Positions 39,737 through 50,074 of a DNA stretch of 64,000 nucleotides are shown here, one piece after another. The translations under genes and the position numbers were made by a program. Every line of letters begins with the position of its first letter. Within the stretch, counting starts at the first letter, position 1. Under the pieces are notes generated by a model, which ran no database searches, had not been told where the DNA came from, and worked only from the letters and a program-made list of their open reading frames with translations. Source of the stretch: Rhodanobacteraceae bacterium (GTDB taxonomy: Bacteria; Pseudomonadota; Gammaproteobacteria; Xanthomonadales; Ahniellaceae); NCBI GenBank assembly GCA_016708465.1, contig JADJFT010000006.1, positions 62,001 to 126,000 of the forward strand, in the 5' to 3' direction.

Positions 39737-40861
39737 TCAGTCGATGATCGTGTCGCGCCACGCATCGATTGGCCACGGCGCGAGTTCGACCATGAACTCA
39801 TCGAGCGTAAACAAGTCGAGGCAGGCGCGCGCGCCGCGAATGGCGAGTCGGCCTTGGCGCAGTCGGTCGGCGATCATCACCGCGGCGGTGCAAGGTATTT
39901 CCGGGCCGCTGCCATCGCGCGCGAGCACCGTCCAGCGTGTGTGTATCGGCCGATCGGAAAGATCGCGACCGAGCACATCGACATGCATCGCGCCGGCGTC
40001 ATTGCCGAGGTTTTTGAGTCGTTCTGCGATCGCAAACATCGGCTTGGCGTAACGCGACCAGTCGCGCACCAAGCCGACGCGCCGCATCGCGGCACCGAGC
40101 CAGAGACCGAGGTGCAGGCTGCGTAGCTCCAAGCCGGCGAAAAAATCCAAGCGATCGCGGATGTCGTAGCGGGCCGGGAACAGATCATGGTCCGGCACGT
40201 CGCAGTCGGAGAGCCAGCGGGTACCGACCGGATCACCGTAGCGATGGCGCTGCAAGGTGGACCAACCTCGCGTTTCGTGCCAACCGCCGTTGCGCCAGAC
40301 GCGATATGGACGGCCGATGTATCCGAGGATTGCGCGGACCGTGGCCAGGCCGCGTTCGCTGCGATTGCCGGGACTGATGCCGATTTCGACGCGATCGATC
40401 CGCGCGAATTCGCTTCGGAGTGCATCCAGCACAACCGCCGACAGCCCCGGCACCGAACTCGCGCCGGTGACGGCGAGACGGTCGGCGGCGCGCGCGGTGG
40501 CATCCACTGCATCGGCGAATCCAGTGACGAAGGCGCGACCGTCGGCGAGGTCGACGTAGTGCGCGCCAACGCCGACGGCGGTCTGTGCGACGCGATAATC
40601 CTGCCCTTGGAATGGCCCCGCTGTATGGATGACGAGATCCGCTGCGATCTGCGCGAGTTGCTCGGCGAAGCGCGGGTCGCCGAGGTCGATGGCGACGCCG
40701 CGACGTGATGCCGAACCCGGCAAGTTCGCGGCGAAATTGGCGGCACGGAGGCCATCGCGGCCACCGATAATCAGGTCGACATCATCCCAGACCGCGAGGC
40801 GGCGACTGATGTGCGCGCCAAAATTGCCATAGCCACCGAGCACGAGAATACGGAAGTTCAT
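39737..40861 (-). CDS. Saccharopine dehydrogenase-like NAD(P)-binding oxidoreductase
   Basis: Protein of 374 residues with an N-terminal Rossmann fold: MNFRILVLGGYGNFGAHISR with the G-x-G-x-x-G pattern, then LIIGGRD, DLVIHTAGPFQGQDY and HYVDLADGRAFV, as in saccharopine-dehydrogenase/trans-acting enoyl-reductase-like proteins. The central part (ALRSEFARIDRVEIGISPGN) and C-terminus are variable in the family. The ATG at 40861 places the Rossmann motif at the N-terminus. Lysine saccharopine metabolism is not implied; substrates of this subgroup are mostly unknown. The DUF4166-like neighbour suggests joint function. Confidence 0.88.
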   Translation of the reverse strand: MNFRILVLGGYGNFGAHISRRLAVWDDVDLIIGGRDGLRAANFAANLPGSASRRGVAIDLGDPRFAEQLAQIAADLVIHTAGPFQGQDYRVAQTAVGVGAHYVDLADGRAFVTGFADAVDATARAADRLAVTGASSVPGLSAVVLDALRSEFARIDRVEIGISPGNRSERGLATVRAILGYIGRPYRVWRNGGWHETRGWSTLQRHRYGDPVGTRWLSDCDVPDHDLFPARYDIRDRLDFFAGLELRSLHLGLWLGAAMRRVGLVRDWSRYAKPMFAIAERLKNLGNDAGAMHVDVLGRDLSDRPIHTRWTVLARDGSGPEIPCTAAVMIADRLRQGRLAIRGARACLDLFTLDEFMVELAPWPIDAWRDTIID

Positions 40862-40945
40862 CGGGTGAGTGTGCCACTTCCGACTTGAAAGCTCGCGCCG
40901 TAGGCCCATACTGGCAGACCAAATCTGATTGCCGATGGTGCCGCC

Positions 40946-41254
40946 ATGCCGATCTACGAATACGTTTGCGCCGGTTGCGGCCAGAAGAGCGATCACTTGA
41001 TGCGTTTGTCCGATCCGGACCCGACCGAATGCCCGACCTGTGGGCCAGCGACGATGGTGCGCGCGGTGTCGGCACCATCATTCCGCTTGTCCGGTTCGGG
41101 CTGGTACGAGACCGATTTCAAGAAGGACGGCGACAAGAAGCGTAATCTCGTCGAGAGTAGTGATGGCAATAAGCCAGCAGATAGCAAGCCGGCCGAGGTC
41201 GCACCCGCCGCCGCGCCAACACCGGCCGCAGCACCGGCAGCTGCTGCCGAATAA
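40946..41254 (+). CDS. FmdB-family zinc-ribbon protein
   Basis: Small protein of 102 residues. MPIYEYVCAGCGQKSDHLMR holds the first cysteine pair and ECPTCG the second, forming the zinc ribbon of the FmdB family; SGWYETDFK follows, also conserved. The C-terminal third is a low-complexity Ala/Pro tail. It sits 90 bases before aspS, a very common arrangement in gammaproteobacteria, and is probably co-transcribed. Proposed roles in regulation are unproven. Confidence 0.92.
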   Translation: MPIYEYVCAGCGQKSDHLMRLSDPDPTECPTCGPATMVRAVSAPSFRLSGSGWYETDFKKDGDKKRNLVESSDGNKPADSKPAEVAPAAAPTPAAAPAAAAE

Positions 41255-41344
41255 GGCCAGATTGCAAGCTCCACGCCCGCTCCGTAGCATGCGCGGTCCT
41301 GTCCAACACTTGCGCGGCCGTTGTCGGTCGGCTCCGGAGATTTC

Positions 41345-43117
41345 ATGCGTAGTCACTATTGCGGTCTCGTCGACGAGACCCTGACCGGTCAGACCGTCGT
41401 TCTCTGCGGCTGGGCCGATACCCGCCGCGACCATGGCGGCGTCATCTTCATCGACCTGCGTGACCACGAAGGGCTGGTGCAGTGCGTGATCGAGCCAGAT
41501 AACGCGGCTGCATTCAAGGTCGCCGAGAGCGTGCGCTACGAGTACTGCCTGAAGATCACCGGCAGTGTGCGTGGTCGCCCAGCGTCGCAGATCAATGACC
41601 GCCTGCGCACCGGCAAGATCGAAGTCATTTGCGACCGAGTCGAAGTGCTGAATGCCTCGGCGCCGCTGCCGTTCCAACTCGACGACACGCCGGGTGAGGA
41701 AGCACGCCTGAAATATCGTTACCTCGATATCCGCCGTCCGGCCATGCAACGCGCCATGCGCCTGCGCACACACTTGACTCAGGAAATTCGCCGCTATCTC
41801 GATGCGCGTGGCTTCCAGGATATTGAAACGCCGATCCTGACCAAGGCGACGCCGGAAGGTGCGCGCGACTATCTGGTGCCGAGCCGCGTGCATCCGGGCG
41901 AGTTCTATGCGTTGCCGCAGTCGCCGCAGTTGTTCAAGCAATTGTTGATGGTGGCCGGCATGGACCGCTACTACCAGATCGCGCGCTGCTTCCGCGATGA
42001 GGACCTGCGCGCCGATCGTCAGCCGGAATTTACCCAGCTCGATATGGAGTTCGCCTTCGTCGAAGAACACGATGTGCAGAACATGGTCGAGGGCATGATT
42101 CGGCATATCTTCAAGGAAGTGAACGGTACCGAGCTCGCCAATCCGTTCCCGCGCATGACCTATGCGGAATCGATGCGTCGTTATGGTTCGGACAAGCCCG
42201 ACTTGCGTATTGATCTGGAACTGGTCGACGTCGCTGATGCGGTGGCACACGTCGAGTTCAAAGTGTTCTCCGGCCCAGCCAAGGACCCGGGTGGTCGCGT
42301 CGCTTGCCTGCGCGTGCCAAAGGGCAGCGAGATGACGCGCAAGCAACTCGATGATCTCGGTTTGTACGTCGCGAAATACGGTGCCAAGGGCCTCGCCTGG
42401 ATTCGCATCGACGATCTGGCCAAGGGCCGCGAAGGCCTGACTTCGCCAATCGTGAAGTTTCTCGATGACGCCGCGATCGACGGCATCTTCAAGGCGGTCG
42501 GTGCCGAGCAGGGCGATGTCTTGTTCTTCGGCGCTGGCCCATACAAGTCGGTGTCGGACTTCATGGGCGCGTTGCGTATCAAGGTCGCGAAGGACATGGG
42601 TCTGGTCGCAAATCGCTGGGCACCACTTTGGGTTACCGATTTTCCGATGTTCGAATACGATGCCAACGAGAAGCGCTACGTCGCGTTGCATCACCCGTTC
42701 ACCGCGCCGAAGATTGACGATGTCGCCGACCTCAAGGCGAACGCGGCGACCTCGGTATCGCGCGGCTACGACTGCGTGCTCAACGGCAACGAGATCGGTG
42801 GTGGCTCGATTCGAATTCATCGCCCGGACATGCAGAGCGCTGTGTTCGATCTGCTCGGTATCAGTGCCGAAGAGGCTGAGCTGAAATTTGGCTTCCTGCT
42901 CGATGCCCTCAAGTTCGGCGCGCCGCCGCACGGCGGCATCGCTTTCGGCATCGACCGCATGGCCGCGCTGATGGTCGGCACCGAATCCATCCGCGACGTC
43001 ATCGCCTTCCCGAAGACCGCCTCCGCAAACTGCCTGCTGACCTCCGCGCCGTCCGTCGTCGCCGAAAACCAGTTGCAGGAACTGCACGTGCGCGTGGTCA
43101 AGCCGGAAAAGAAGTAA
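41345..43117 (+). CDS. aspS: Aspartyl-tRNA synthetase
   Basis: Class II synthetase that charges tRNA with aspartate, cytoplasmic. The 590-residue protein has the anticodon-binding OB fold at the N-terminus ([20 protein letters not shown]), class II motif 2 in [20 protein letters not shown], the bacterial GAD insertion in the middle, and motif 3 in [16 protein letters not shown] near the end. The ATG at 41345 follows GGAG. Bacterial length and the GAD domain are as expected. Whether it is discriminating or also charges tRNA-Asn cannot be settled here. Confidence 0.97.
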   Translation: MRSHYCGLVDETLTGQTVVLCGWADTRRDHGGVIFIDLRDHEGLVQCVIEPDNAAAFKVAESVRYEYCLKITGSVRGRPASQINDRLRTGKIEVICDRVEVLNASAPLPFQLDDTPGEEARLKYRYLDIRRPAMQRAMRLRTHLTQEIRRYLDARGFQDIETPILTKATPEGARDYLVPSRVHPGEFYALPQSPQLFKQLLMVAGMDRYYQIARCFRDEDLRADRQPEFTQLDMEFAFVEEHDVQNMVEGMIRHIFKEVNGTELANPFPRMTYAESMRRYGSDKPDLRIDLELVDVADAVAHVEFKVFSGPAKDPGGRVACLRVPKGSEMTRKQLDDLGLYVAKYGAKGLAWIRIDDLAKGREGLTSPIVKFLDDAAIDGIFKAVGAEQGDVLFFGAGPYKSVSDFMGALRIKVAKDMGLVANRWAPLWVTDFPMFEYDANEKRYVALHHPFTAPKIDDVADLKANAATSVSRGYDCVLNGNEIGGGSIRIHRPDMQSAVFDLLGISAEEAELKFGFLLDALKFGAPPHGGIAFGIDRMAALMVGTESIRDVIAFPKTASANCLLTSAPSVVAENQLQELHVRVVKPEKK

Positions 43118-43123
43118 ACGCCG

Positions 43124-43822
43124 ATGACCACGCCAAAGACTCTCAACGAATTTCTCGCAGAGACTGCCGACCAGCAGGTGAATGATGCACCTTGGGAGTT
43201 GGAGAACGAGCGCATTCTGGAAGTGAAGCTGTCGCAGCAAAAAGTGTGGATCAAGGCGGGCGCGATGATCGCGTATCGTGGTGGCATCAAGTTCTCGCGC
43301 GAGGGCGCGTTCGAGCACGGCGCAGCACGCTTCTTCAAAGAGATGTTCACCGCTGAAGGCGCGAAGTTGACGAAAGCGACCGGTAGTGGGCGCTTGTTTC
43401 TGGCGGAAGGTGGCAAACGCATCACCCTGCTTAAACTGGAAGGTGATGGCGTCACCGTGAACGGCAATGACCTGCTCGCGTTTCAGGACAGCATCAACTG
43501 GGATATCCGCATGGTCCGGAAACTCGGCGGCATGGTCGCCGGTGGCTTGTTCAACTTGCAGTTGAAAGGACATGGACTGGTCGCGTTGACCACGCATGGC
43601 CGTCCGTTGACCTTGCGCGTCACACGCAACCAGCCGGTGTTCACCGACCCGAACGCGACGGTAGCGTGGTCGTCCAATATCGAGCCTGAGTTCAAGACGG
43701 ATATCAGTCTGCGCACCTTTCTCGGCCGCGGTAGTGGCGAGTCGGTGCAGATGGCGTTTTCCGGCGAAGGCTTTGTCGTCGTACAGCCTTACGAAGAACG
43801 GTCGTTCCAGCGGCGGCGTTGA
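43124..43822 (+). CDS. AIM24/TIGR00266-family protein
   Basis: Protein of 232 residues resembling the AIM24 (TIGR00266) family, a beta-rich fold of unknown biochemical role. Recognisable are MIAYRGGIKFSREGAFEHGA near residue 50, SGRLFLAEGGKRITLLKLEG, VNGNDLLAFQDSINWDI and GLVALTTHGRPLTL. Starts 6 bases after the aspS stop and is followed at once by an alpha/beta hydrolase, so the three likely form one transcript. No signal peptide or membrane helix. Function unknown. Confidence 0.88.
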   Translation: MTTPKTLNEFLAETADQQVNDAPWELENERILEVKLSQQKVWIKAGAMIAYRGGIKFSREGAFEHGAARFFKEMFTAEGAKLTKATGSGRLFLAEGGKRITLLKLEGDGVTVNGNDLLAFQDSINWDIRMVRKLGGMVAGGLFNLQLKGHGLVALTTHGRPLTLRVTRNQPVFTDPNATVAWSSNIEPEFKTDISLRTFLGRGSGESVQMAFSGEGFVVVQPYEERSFQRRR

Positions 43823-43824
43823 AC

Positions 43825-44439
43825 ATGCGCGAACGGGTGATCTTGCTGCACGGCATCTGGATGCGTGGCTTCATGATGGCGCGCATTGCGCAGCATCTGA
43901 CGGCACAGGGTTATGTCACTGAAGTGGTCGACTATCCATCGCTGAGCAAGGGCGCGGATGCCTGCGCCGATGATTTACGCACGCGCCTGACGCACTACAG
44001 CGACGATGCCGTGCATGTGGTTGGACATTCACTCGGCGGTCTGGTGGCGATGCTTGCGACGCAGGGTGATGCTCCGCACGGGCGCACCGTGTGCCTAGGG
44101 TCGCCCTTGGTCGGGAGCGCCGCCGCGAAAACGCTCTCGGCGTTTGCGCCCTGGATGATGGGTCAAAGCCGCGAACGCCTGCTGAGCGGATTGAATGAGT
44201 GGCGCGGCGCGCGCGAAGTCGGCGTGATTGCCGGACGAGTGCCGTTCGGTATGGCGTTGCTGCTGGGCGGGCTGGACGGCGACAACGATGGCACCGTGTC
44301 GGTCGCGGAAACGCGCCTGCCCGGTATTTGCGATCATGCGGTGATTTCCGCCACCCATACCGGGCTGCCGTTTTCGGGTGAAGCCATCACCATGACCACG
44401 AATTTCCTGCGCGGCGGACGCTTCAGTCCCGCAGCTTGA
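43825..44439 (+). CDS. Alpha/beta hydrolase
   Basis: Esterase/lipase-like protein of 204 residues. It begins MRERVILLHGIWMRGFMMAR with the oxyanion-hole HG, has the nucleophile elbow VVGHSLGGLVAML near residue 70, an aspartate in GDNDGTVSVAET and a histidine in GICDHAVISATHTG. No signal peptide, so cytoplasmic. The ATG at 43825 follows the AIM24 stop by two bases. Its 3' end overlaps by 17 bases the end of a convergent, larger hydrolase gene with a related fold. Substrate unknown. Confidence 0.9.
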   Translation: MRERVILLHGIWMRGFMMARIAQHLTAQGYVTEVVDYPSLSKGADACADDLRTRLTHYSDDAVHVVGHSLGGLVAMLATQGDAPHGRTVCLGSPLVGSAAAKTLSAFAPWMMGQSRERLLSGLNEWRGAREVGVIAGRVPFGMALLLGGLDGDNDGTVSVAETRLPGICDHAVISATHTGLPFSGEAITMTTNFLRGGRFSPAA

Positions 44440-45664
44440 GGCACCAATTGACAATCTGCGTGCCGACCTCGGGCCGATAAAGCAACTCGATGTGTCCGGT
44501 GCCATGGCTGATCCAGTGTGCGTGGCGATGCAGACCAAGATCGCGGTCGGCGACGTCATGCTGGCCAAGCGCACTATGGAGTGGCACCAAACCGTCGCCG
44601 ATCAGACGTTCGGCGAGGGGTCCGCGGCGCGCGGCCAATGTCGCCGCAACACTGAAGCAGGCGACATCATCGGGTAACGGCAAGTGCTCGCGATGATCGT
44701 GGGCAGAAGTAAACCGGTCGCGGCCCTGCCAGTCGGCATCGCGGACATTGCCATGGCGCAGATCAGTGATGCCGGCACTGCGCATCTGGCCGAGGGCTGC
44801 GAATGGTGCGCTGAACAGGCTTTGGCCGAGCAGGCGGTCGAGCCATTGGCCGCCGCGTTCGAGCGGCGCGCCGTGATGCGGCGTACCGAGGAACACCAGA
44901 TGCCGCAGGCGGGTGCGCCACAGTTGCCCGGTGTCTTCGCCGTGTTGGCAGGCGCTGCGCGCAACCAACCCGCCCATGCTGTGCGTAACAAAGGTGATCT
45001 GCTCAATCGGCACCGGCCAAAATGCCACCAGTTGCGCCAGCAGTTCGGACAGCGAGCGCCCATTTTCCGATACATGCAGGCCGGTGTTGTAGCGCAGCGA
45101 TAACGCCGTCGCACCCAGTGCCGCGGCCACGGTTGCGGCGTGATCGACCTCATCGCCGCGATGGTCGCCGCGCCATTGCAGGTCGTTCATGCATAGTCCG
45201 TGGATGCTCTAAACGATGTGCCGGCGCGGGTCGTGAAGCGTGCGCGCGCGTTGCGCCGTAACCTCGCTACCTGCCCGCCGCAGCGACATCGGCAGTGCCA
45301 GCGGATTGGCGCTCGCGACCAGATGATCGCCCATCACGCCATTCATTATCGAGCGCACTGCAATGCCGTGCGGCGAGTCTTGGTCATCGCTATCGAAGCG
45401 TTCCTGCAATCGCGCGAGGAACCCGTCGACGCCGCCGCCGACCTTGCGGGTGATGCCATCGATACCGCGGTAGACACTGCCGGTGAGCCCGCGTGTGCGG
45501 CCATCATGTTCGCCCGCAGGTGCACCCAAGGTGCGCCAGACCGATTGATGGACACCTTCGACAATGGCGGTGACGCCCCGCGTCGCCTGTGTCGCCAATT
45601 GGGCCCAACCACGCAGGTCGGCCACTGATGGGCGCAAGTGGCGTTTTCGCGAATTGATATTCAT
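44423..45664 (-). pseudogene. PGAP1/lipase-like alpha/beta hydrolase with in-frame amber stop
   Basis: Two open segments in the same frame are split only by TAG at 45209-45211. The N-terminal segment (LRGWAQLATQATRGVTAIVE to HDPRRHIV) is the helical lead-in seen in this lipase subgroup. After the TAG, SIHGLCMNDLQWRGD gives the oxyanion region, then FVTHSMGGLVARSACQHG with the nucleophile serine, FLGTPHHGAPLERGG and a late histidine in SHGTGHIEL. Restored length is 413 codons. A coding residue such as leucine or tryptophan is expected at the TAG. A second start at 45190 could make a truncated protein lacking the oxyanion strand, so activity is doubtful as sequenced. Confidence 0.85.
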
Positions 45665-45787
45665 TGCAACACTATCCCGATCATATCTGCGATACCTGCA
45701 GCGTCGGGCAGCAGGCTAGAGCACACCGCACGGCGGATTTGTGCCAGTCTCGCCGGCCTTGCGCGCACTGGGCCGCTGCGCATCCGG

Positions 45788-46381
45788 TTAGCCCTGCGGT
45801 ACACCGGCCATGTCCGGCAACTGGTGCGCGATGCCCTTGTGGCAGTCGATGCAGGTCTTGTCACCGCTGAGCAGGTGGCGTTCGTGAATTGCGCCGGCGC
45901 GCGGACTCTGGCGGGTGATGTCCATCGAGCTGTAATTGTCGCAGTTGCGACATTCCAACGAGTCGTTCGCCTTCAGTCGCGCCCATTCGTGCTCGGCCAG
46001 TTCGCGACGGTGGTTTAGAAACTTCTCGCGCGTATCGATGGTGCCGAAGAGCTTGCCCCAGACTTCCTTCGAGGCCTGCATCTTGCGCGCGATTTTCGAT
46101 GTCCACTGGTGCGGTACGTGGCAATCCGGACATGTGGCACGCACACCGCTGCGGTTGCTGTAGTGAATCGTACTCTTCAACTCCGCGAACACGTTGTTCT
46201 TCATCTCGTGGCACGAGGTGCAGAACGTTTCCGTATTGGTCGCCTCCAGCGTGGTGTTGAACGCGCCCCAGAAGACGATGCCGGCGATGAAACCGCCGAG
46301 CGTCAGGAACATCAGGCTGTGATGGCGACTTGGCGAATTGAACAGTCGCCAGATGCCCAAAATCCGATCACGCCAAGTCAT
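45788..46381 (-). CDS. napC: NapC/NirT-type tetrahaem quinol dehydrogenase
   Basis: Membrane-anchored cytochrome of 197 residues that passes electrons from quinol to NapAB. N-terminal anchor around residues 22-42 ([20 protein letters not shown]), then haem motifs CTSCH, CPDCH and CIDCH; the histidine-rich ending [11 protein letters not shown] is typical. The third motif, expected as CRNCH, reads CRNCD (GAC instead of CAC), so one haem-ligand histidine is missing; a single base change would explain it. ATG at 46381 chosen at the anchor. Four bases after napB; last gene of napEDABC. Confidence 0.94.
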   Translation of the reverse strand: MTWRDRILGIWRLFNSPSRHHSLMFLTLGGFIAGIVFWGAFNTTLEATNTETFCTSCHEMKNNVFAELKSTIHYSNRSGVRATCPDCHVPHQWTSKIARKMQASKEVWGKLFGTIDTREKFLNHRRELAEHEWARLKANDSLECRNCDNYSSMDITRQSPRAGAIHERHLLSGDKTCIDCHKGIAHQLPDMAGVPQG

Positions 46382-46385
46382 CTCC

Positions 46386-46925
46386 TCACTCCCCGGTCGC
46401 GGGTGTGGGTGTGAGAATGTCATCAGCGCCGGTATAGGTATTTGCGACCAGCGGCGCCGCATCGGTTTGTACGACATGGCATTGCACGCAGAAATAGCGT
46501 CGCGGCGAGATCTCGGCCAACACCTGACTATCGCGATCCATGTAATGAGTGACGCTGACTGGCGGCGCCTGAAACTGTGCCGAGTTGGTCTGTCCGTGGC
46601 AAAGCATGCAGCGATTGGCGTGCTGATCGACTTGGTAACCGTCGATTGCGTGTGGAATCGTCGGCGGTTGCATCGGGTAGTTGCGCGCACGCCGGATGTC
46701 AGCGTTTTCGACACGCGCCAGCGGTAGCGACTCGGGTTCGGTCGTCAACGCGGCACCGCGCCGCAGGGCATCGATCGAATGCGAGGTCTGCGTCGTTGTC
46801 GGCACCGCAACGCTGCCGACCGGGGCGTCGATGAACTTGTGTGCTGGCGCGCGACTACAGTGGTGACCGACCAGCACGCCAAACACGAGTACCGCTGCGA
46901 AATTGAGGATCTGAACCGGTTTCAT
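46386..46925 (-). CDS. napB: Periplasmic nitrate reductase, dihaem cytochrome subunit
   Basis: Small electron-transfer subunit of the periplasmic nitrate reductase, 179 residues. Signal/anchor-like start ([16 protein letters not shown]), then the two haem-binding motifs CMLCHGQ near residue 107 and CVQCHVVQ near 147, with [17 protein letters not shown] before the first supplying a further ligand histidine. The C-terminus ends without a domain. It lies between napA (11 bases upstream) and napC (4 bases downstream). Role and order agree with nap operons. Confidence 0.94.
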   Translation of the reverse strand: MKPVQILNFAAVLVFGVLVGHHCSRAPAHKFIDAPVGSVAVPTTTQTSHSIDALRRGAALTTEPESLPLARVENADIRRARNYPMQPPTIPHAIDGYQVDQHANRCMLCHGQTNSAQFQAPPVSVTHYMDRDSQVLAEISPRRYFCVQCHVVQTDAAPLVANTYTGADDILTPTPATGE

Positions 46926-46935
46926 CGCGTACTCC

Positions 46936-49431
46936 TCAGACCTTCACTACTTTGACCGCACATTTTTTGAAGTCGGTCTGCTTCGAAATCGGATCAGTGG
47001 CGTCAAGCGTGACCTTGTTGATCAAGACCGATGCATCGAACCAAGGGACGAAGATCAAGCCTCGCGGCGGCTTGTTGCGCCCGCGGGTTTCAATGCGTGC
47101 GCGGATCTCGCCGCGGCGCGAAATCACTTTCGCCTCCTGCCCACGGCGTAACTCACGCGCGTCGGCGTCGTCCGGATGCATGAAAATCACCGCTTGAGGC
47201 ACCGCTTTGTAAAGTTCGGGCACGCGCATCGTCATTGAACCGGAATGCCAATGCTCGATCACTCGTCCGGTGGACAGCCAGAGATCGAATTCTGCGTCGG
47301 GTTCTTCAGCGGCTGGCTGATAGGGCAGGGCCCAAATCACCGCCTTGCCGTCGGCGAATCCATAGAACTCGAAGTCCTTGCCGGCTTTGACGTAAGGGTC
47401 GCTGCCTTCTTTGTAGCGCCAGCGCGTCTCCTTGCCTTCGACCACCGGCCAGCGCAAGCCACGGCTCTGGTGATACTGGTCGAACGGTGCAAGATCATGG
47501 CCATGACCGCGACCGAACTGGGCGTATTCCTCGAATAGACCTTTTTGCACGTAGAAGCCGAAGGCTTCGGACTCGTGGTTGTCATAGCCGGATTCGATCT
47601 CGTCAGTCTTGAACTGGTCGACGACGCCATTCGCGAACAAAACATCGAACAAGGTTTTGTCCTTCCATTCGGGTTTCGCCGCAACCAGTTCTGCCGGCCA
47701 GCATTCCTCGACGGTAAAGCGTTTCGCGAACTCCATCAGTTGCCATAAGTCTGATCGCGCTTCGCCTGGCGCACTTACCAATTGGTGCCAGAACTGTGTG
47801 CGCCGTTCGGCGTTGCCATAAGCGCCCTCCTTCTCGACCCACATTGCTGCAGGCAGGATCAAGTCGGCGGCCTGAGCGGTGACAGTCGGGTAGGCATCAG
47901 ATACGACGATGAAGTTGTCCGGGTTGCGATAGCCGGGAATGCCCTCGTTCGCGGTGTTCGCTCCGGCTTGGATGTTGTTGTTGACCTGCACCCAATACGC
48001 ATTCAGCTTGCTGTCTTTGAGGGCGCGATTCTGCGCCACCGCGTGCAAGCCGGGCTTGTCGACGATCGTGCCCGGCGGCAACTGCCAAATCTGCTCGGCT
48101 TTGGCGCGGTGCTCGGGTTTCGTGACCAGCATGTCGGCAGGAAGACGATGACTGAAGGTACCGACTTCACGCGCCGTGCCGCAGGCCGACGGTTGTCCGG
48201 TCAGAGAGAACGGCGAGTTGCCTGGCGTTGCGATTTTGCCGGTCAACAAGTGGATGTTGTAGACCATGTTGTTCGCCCAGACGCCACGGGTGTGCTGGTT
48301 GAAGCCCATGGTCCAGAACGAGGTCACCTTGATCTTCGGGTCGGCATACAGTTCGGCCAACTGCTTGAGCCAAGTCGCGTCGACGCCGCTCAGTTTCGCG
48401 GCGTATTCCAGTGTGTACGGGCGCACGAAGGCAGCGAACTGATCGAAGTCGATCGGCGATCCCTGGTTCGGATCGGCCGCATCCTTTGCGCCCACTTCCT
48501 TCGGATGATCTGGCCGCAACCCGTAGCCGATGTCGGTCACGCCAAGCTTGAAGTTGACATGCTTTCCGACGAAGTCGCGATTGACCGCGCCGGACTGAAT
48601 GATGTGATTGGCGATGTAATTGAGGATCGCGAGGTCGGTCTGCGGCGTGAACACCATTGGAATATCGGCGAGATCGAAGCTGCGATGCTCGAACGTCGAG
48701 AGCACCGCGACCTTGACGCCCGGGTTCGATAGCTTGCGATCGGTGACGCGTGTCCACAGGATCGGATGCATCTCGGCCATGTTCGAGCCCCAAAGCACGA
48801 ATGCGTCAGCAGCCTCGATGTCGTCGTAGCAACCCATCGGCTCGTCCATGCCGAAGCTGCGCATGAAACCCATCACTGCACTGGCCATGCAGTGACGCGC
48901 ATTCGGGTCGATGTTGTTGCTGCGAAAACCGGCCTTCCACAGCTTGTTCGCGGCGTAGCCTTCCCAGATCGTCCACTGGCCCGAACCGAACATGCCGATT
49001 GCAGTTGGACCCTTTTCTTTCAATACCCGCTTGAATTGAGCGGCCATGACGTCGAAGGCTTCGTCCCACGACACTGGCGTGAACTCGCCGCGCTTGTCGT
49101 ACTGACCGTTGGTCTTGCGCAGCAGTGGCTGCGTCAAGCGGTCGGCGCCATACATGACCTTGGACAGGAAGTAGCCTTTGACGCAGTTCAATCCGCGGTT
49201 TACTTCGGAGTGGATGTCGCCATGGGTTGCTACGACGCGGCCGTCTTTCACCGCGACATTGATGCCGCAGCCGGTACCACAGAAACGGCAAGGTGCCTTG
49301 CTCCACTTCAGTTGCGTGTCGGTGCGGTCGGTCACGATATTGCTCGCGTCGACGTACAGCGGAATCCCAGCCACGGCCGCTGCGGTCGCTGCGGCAGACT
49401 GACGAATGAAGTCACGGCGCGTGCTGTGCAT
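46936..49431 (-). CDS. napA: Periplasmic nitrate reductase, catalytic molybdoprotein
   Basis: Reduces nitrate to nitrite in the periplasm with a bis-MGD molybdenum cofactor and a [4Fe-4S] cluster. The 831-residue protein begins with a twin-arginine signal ([20 protein letters not shown]). The cluster cysteines follow in CRFCGTGCG and [15 protein letters not shown]. Other landmarks are [33 protein letters not shown] with the cysteine expected to bind molybdenum, and the C-terminal [14 protein letters not shown]. The start at 49431 leaves the twin-arginine motif four residues in; it overlaps napD by 20 bases. Length matches the family. Confidence 0.97.
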   Translation of the reverse strand: MHSTRRDFIRQSAAATAAAVAGIPLYVDASNIVTDRTDTQLKWSKAPCRFCGTGCGINVAVKDGRVVATHGDIHSEVNRGLNCVKGYFLSKVMYGADRLTQPLLRKTNGQYDKRGEFTPVSWDEAFDVMAAQFKRVLKEKGPTAIGMFGSGQWTIWEGYAANKLWKAGFRSNNIDPNARHCMASAVMGFMRSFGMDEPMGCYDDIEAADAFVLWGSNMAEMHPILWTRVTDRKLSNPGVKVAVLSTFEHRSFDLADIPMVFTPQTDLAILNYIANHIIQSGAVNRDFVGKHVNFKLGVTDIGYGLRPDHPKEVGAKDAADPNQGSPIDFDQFAAFVRPYTLEYAAKLSGVDATWLKQLAELYADPKIKVTSFWTMGFNQHTRGVWANNMVYNIHLLTGKIATPGNSPFSLTGQPSACGTAREVGTFSHRLPADMLVTKPEHRAKAEQIWQLPPGTIVDKPGLHAVAQNRALKDSKLNAYWVQVNNNIQAGANTANEGIPGYRNPDNFIVVSDAYPTVTAQAADLILPAAMWVEKEGAYGNAERRTQFWHQLVSAPGEARSDLWQLMEFAKRFTVEECWPAELVAAKPEWKDKTLFDVLFANGVVDQFKTDEIESGYDNHESEAFGFYVQKGLFEEYAQFGRGHGHDLAPFDQYHQSRGLRWPVVEGKETRWRYKEGSDPYVKAGKDFEFYGFADGKAVIWALPYQPAAEEPDAEFDLWLSTGRVIEHWHSGSMTMRVPELYKAVPQAVIFMHPDDADARELRRGQEAKVISRRGEIRARIETRGRNKPPRGLIFVPWFDASVLINKVTLDATDPISKQTDFKKCAVKVVKV

Positions 49432-49753
49432 GGGCGTCCTCGCTGTTGTCACTGTCGATTTCATGGTGGACCAGATCGGTGGTCATGACGTCTGGCGTGG
49501 CGCGGATCGCGTCGAACCGTTGCGCCAGTTCATATTCATTCGCACCTTCCGCGATGACGATGATGCGACCTTGCTCGGCGCCACGGACATCGGTGAGTTC
49601 AAGTGCGCGCAGCCGAGCGACCACCGCGGCCTCGTGCTCAGGACGACAGCGCACGATCAGACTGGCGATATGCCAATTCACGGCTGCGGTGCGATCAGCT
49701 TCGGCGTCCTGGCCGGGCAGCAACGCGCGATGACCGAGTGCTCGGTTCATCAT
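49412..49753 (-). CDS. napD: NapD, chaperone for NapA maturation
   Basis: Cytoplasmic chaperone that binds the twin-arginine signal of NapA and delays export until the cofactor is in place. The core [20 protein letters not shown] and [20 protein letters not shown] match the NapD ferredoxin-like fold. ATG 49753 overlaps the napE stop (ATGA) and gives 113 residues; GTG 49681 just before NWHIAS would give the more usual length of about 90 and is a real alternative. Its 3' end overlaps napA by 20 bases. Second gene of napEDABC. Confidence 0.88.
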   Translation of the reverse strand: MMNRALGHRALLPGQDAEADRTAAVNWHIASLIVRCRPEHEAAVVARLRALELTDVRGAEQGRIIVIAEGANEYELAQRFDAIRATPDVMTTDLVHHEIDSDNSEDAHAQHAP

Positions 49754-49905
49754 TGCGGTCCCGGTGGGCCGGCGAACATCTGGAAAATCCAGACCACGAA
49801 ACCCCATGACGCCACCAGTCCCACCGCCAAAATCGGCGCCAGGAATACGGTCAAGAAAAGGAACGCGCGCAGTTCGCGGCGGCGTTCGGCTGCAGTGTCT
49901 TCCAC
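49750..49905 (-). CDS. napE: NapE, small membrane protein
   Basis: A 51-codon gene too short for routine calling: GTG at 49905 preceded by GGGAGG, one membrane helix (LFLTVFLAPILAVGLVASWG) and the ending [13 protein letters not shown]. The ELRAFLFLTVFLAPI stretch and the F-x-V-W-I-x-Q-M end are typical of NapE, found first in many nap operons. Its stop overlaps the napD start. The role of NapE in nitrate reduction is not established. Confidence 0.9.
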   Translation of the reverse strand: MEDTAAERRRELRAFLFLTVFLAPILAVGLVASWGFVVWIFQMFAGPPGPQ

Positions 49906-49961
49906 GCGCGCGACCTCCCCGTATTGCGGTAGACAGACTATAGCGCCGTCGTCGGCACGAA

Positions 49962-49975
49962 TTGACGGTGATCAA
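49962..49975 (-). promoter_or_regulatory. FNR-like binding site upstream of napE
   Basis: TTGACGGTGATCAA matches the FNR consensus TTGAT-N4-ATCAA at nine of ten positions. It lies 57 bases before the napE start. A TATAGT hexamer (minus strand, 49948-49953) is close by, but its spacing to the site is not the classical class II arrangement, so the exact promoter geometry is unsure. An Fnr gene with intact DNA-recognition residues is at 63.1 kb in this window. Confidence 0.7.
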
Positions 49976-50074
49976 TAATCCGGCGCCATCGCGGTCGCGG
50001 CGATTGCTAGACTTCACCACCTTGCAGGATGTGGAAGCAGTGGTTCATGGCCGATCGATCCCGCGGGTTGAACG

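Noticed and set aside
41078..43597. Antisense open frame of about 839 codons over aspS and its neighbours
   Set aside because: Covers parts of three confident sense genes and has no protein-like features.
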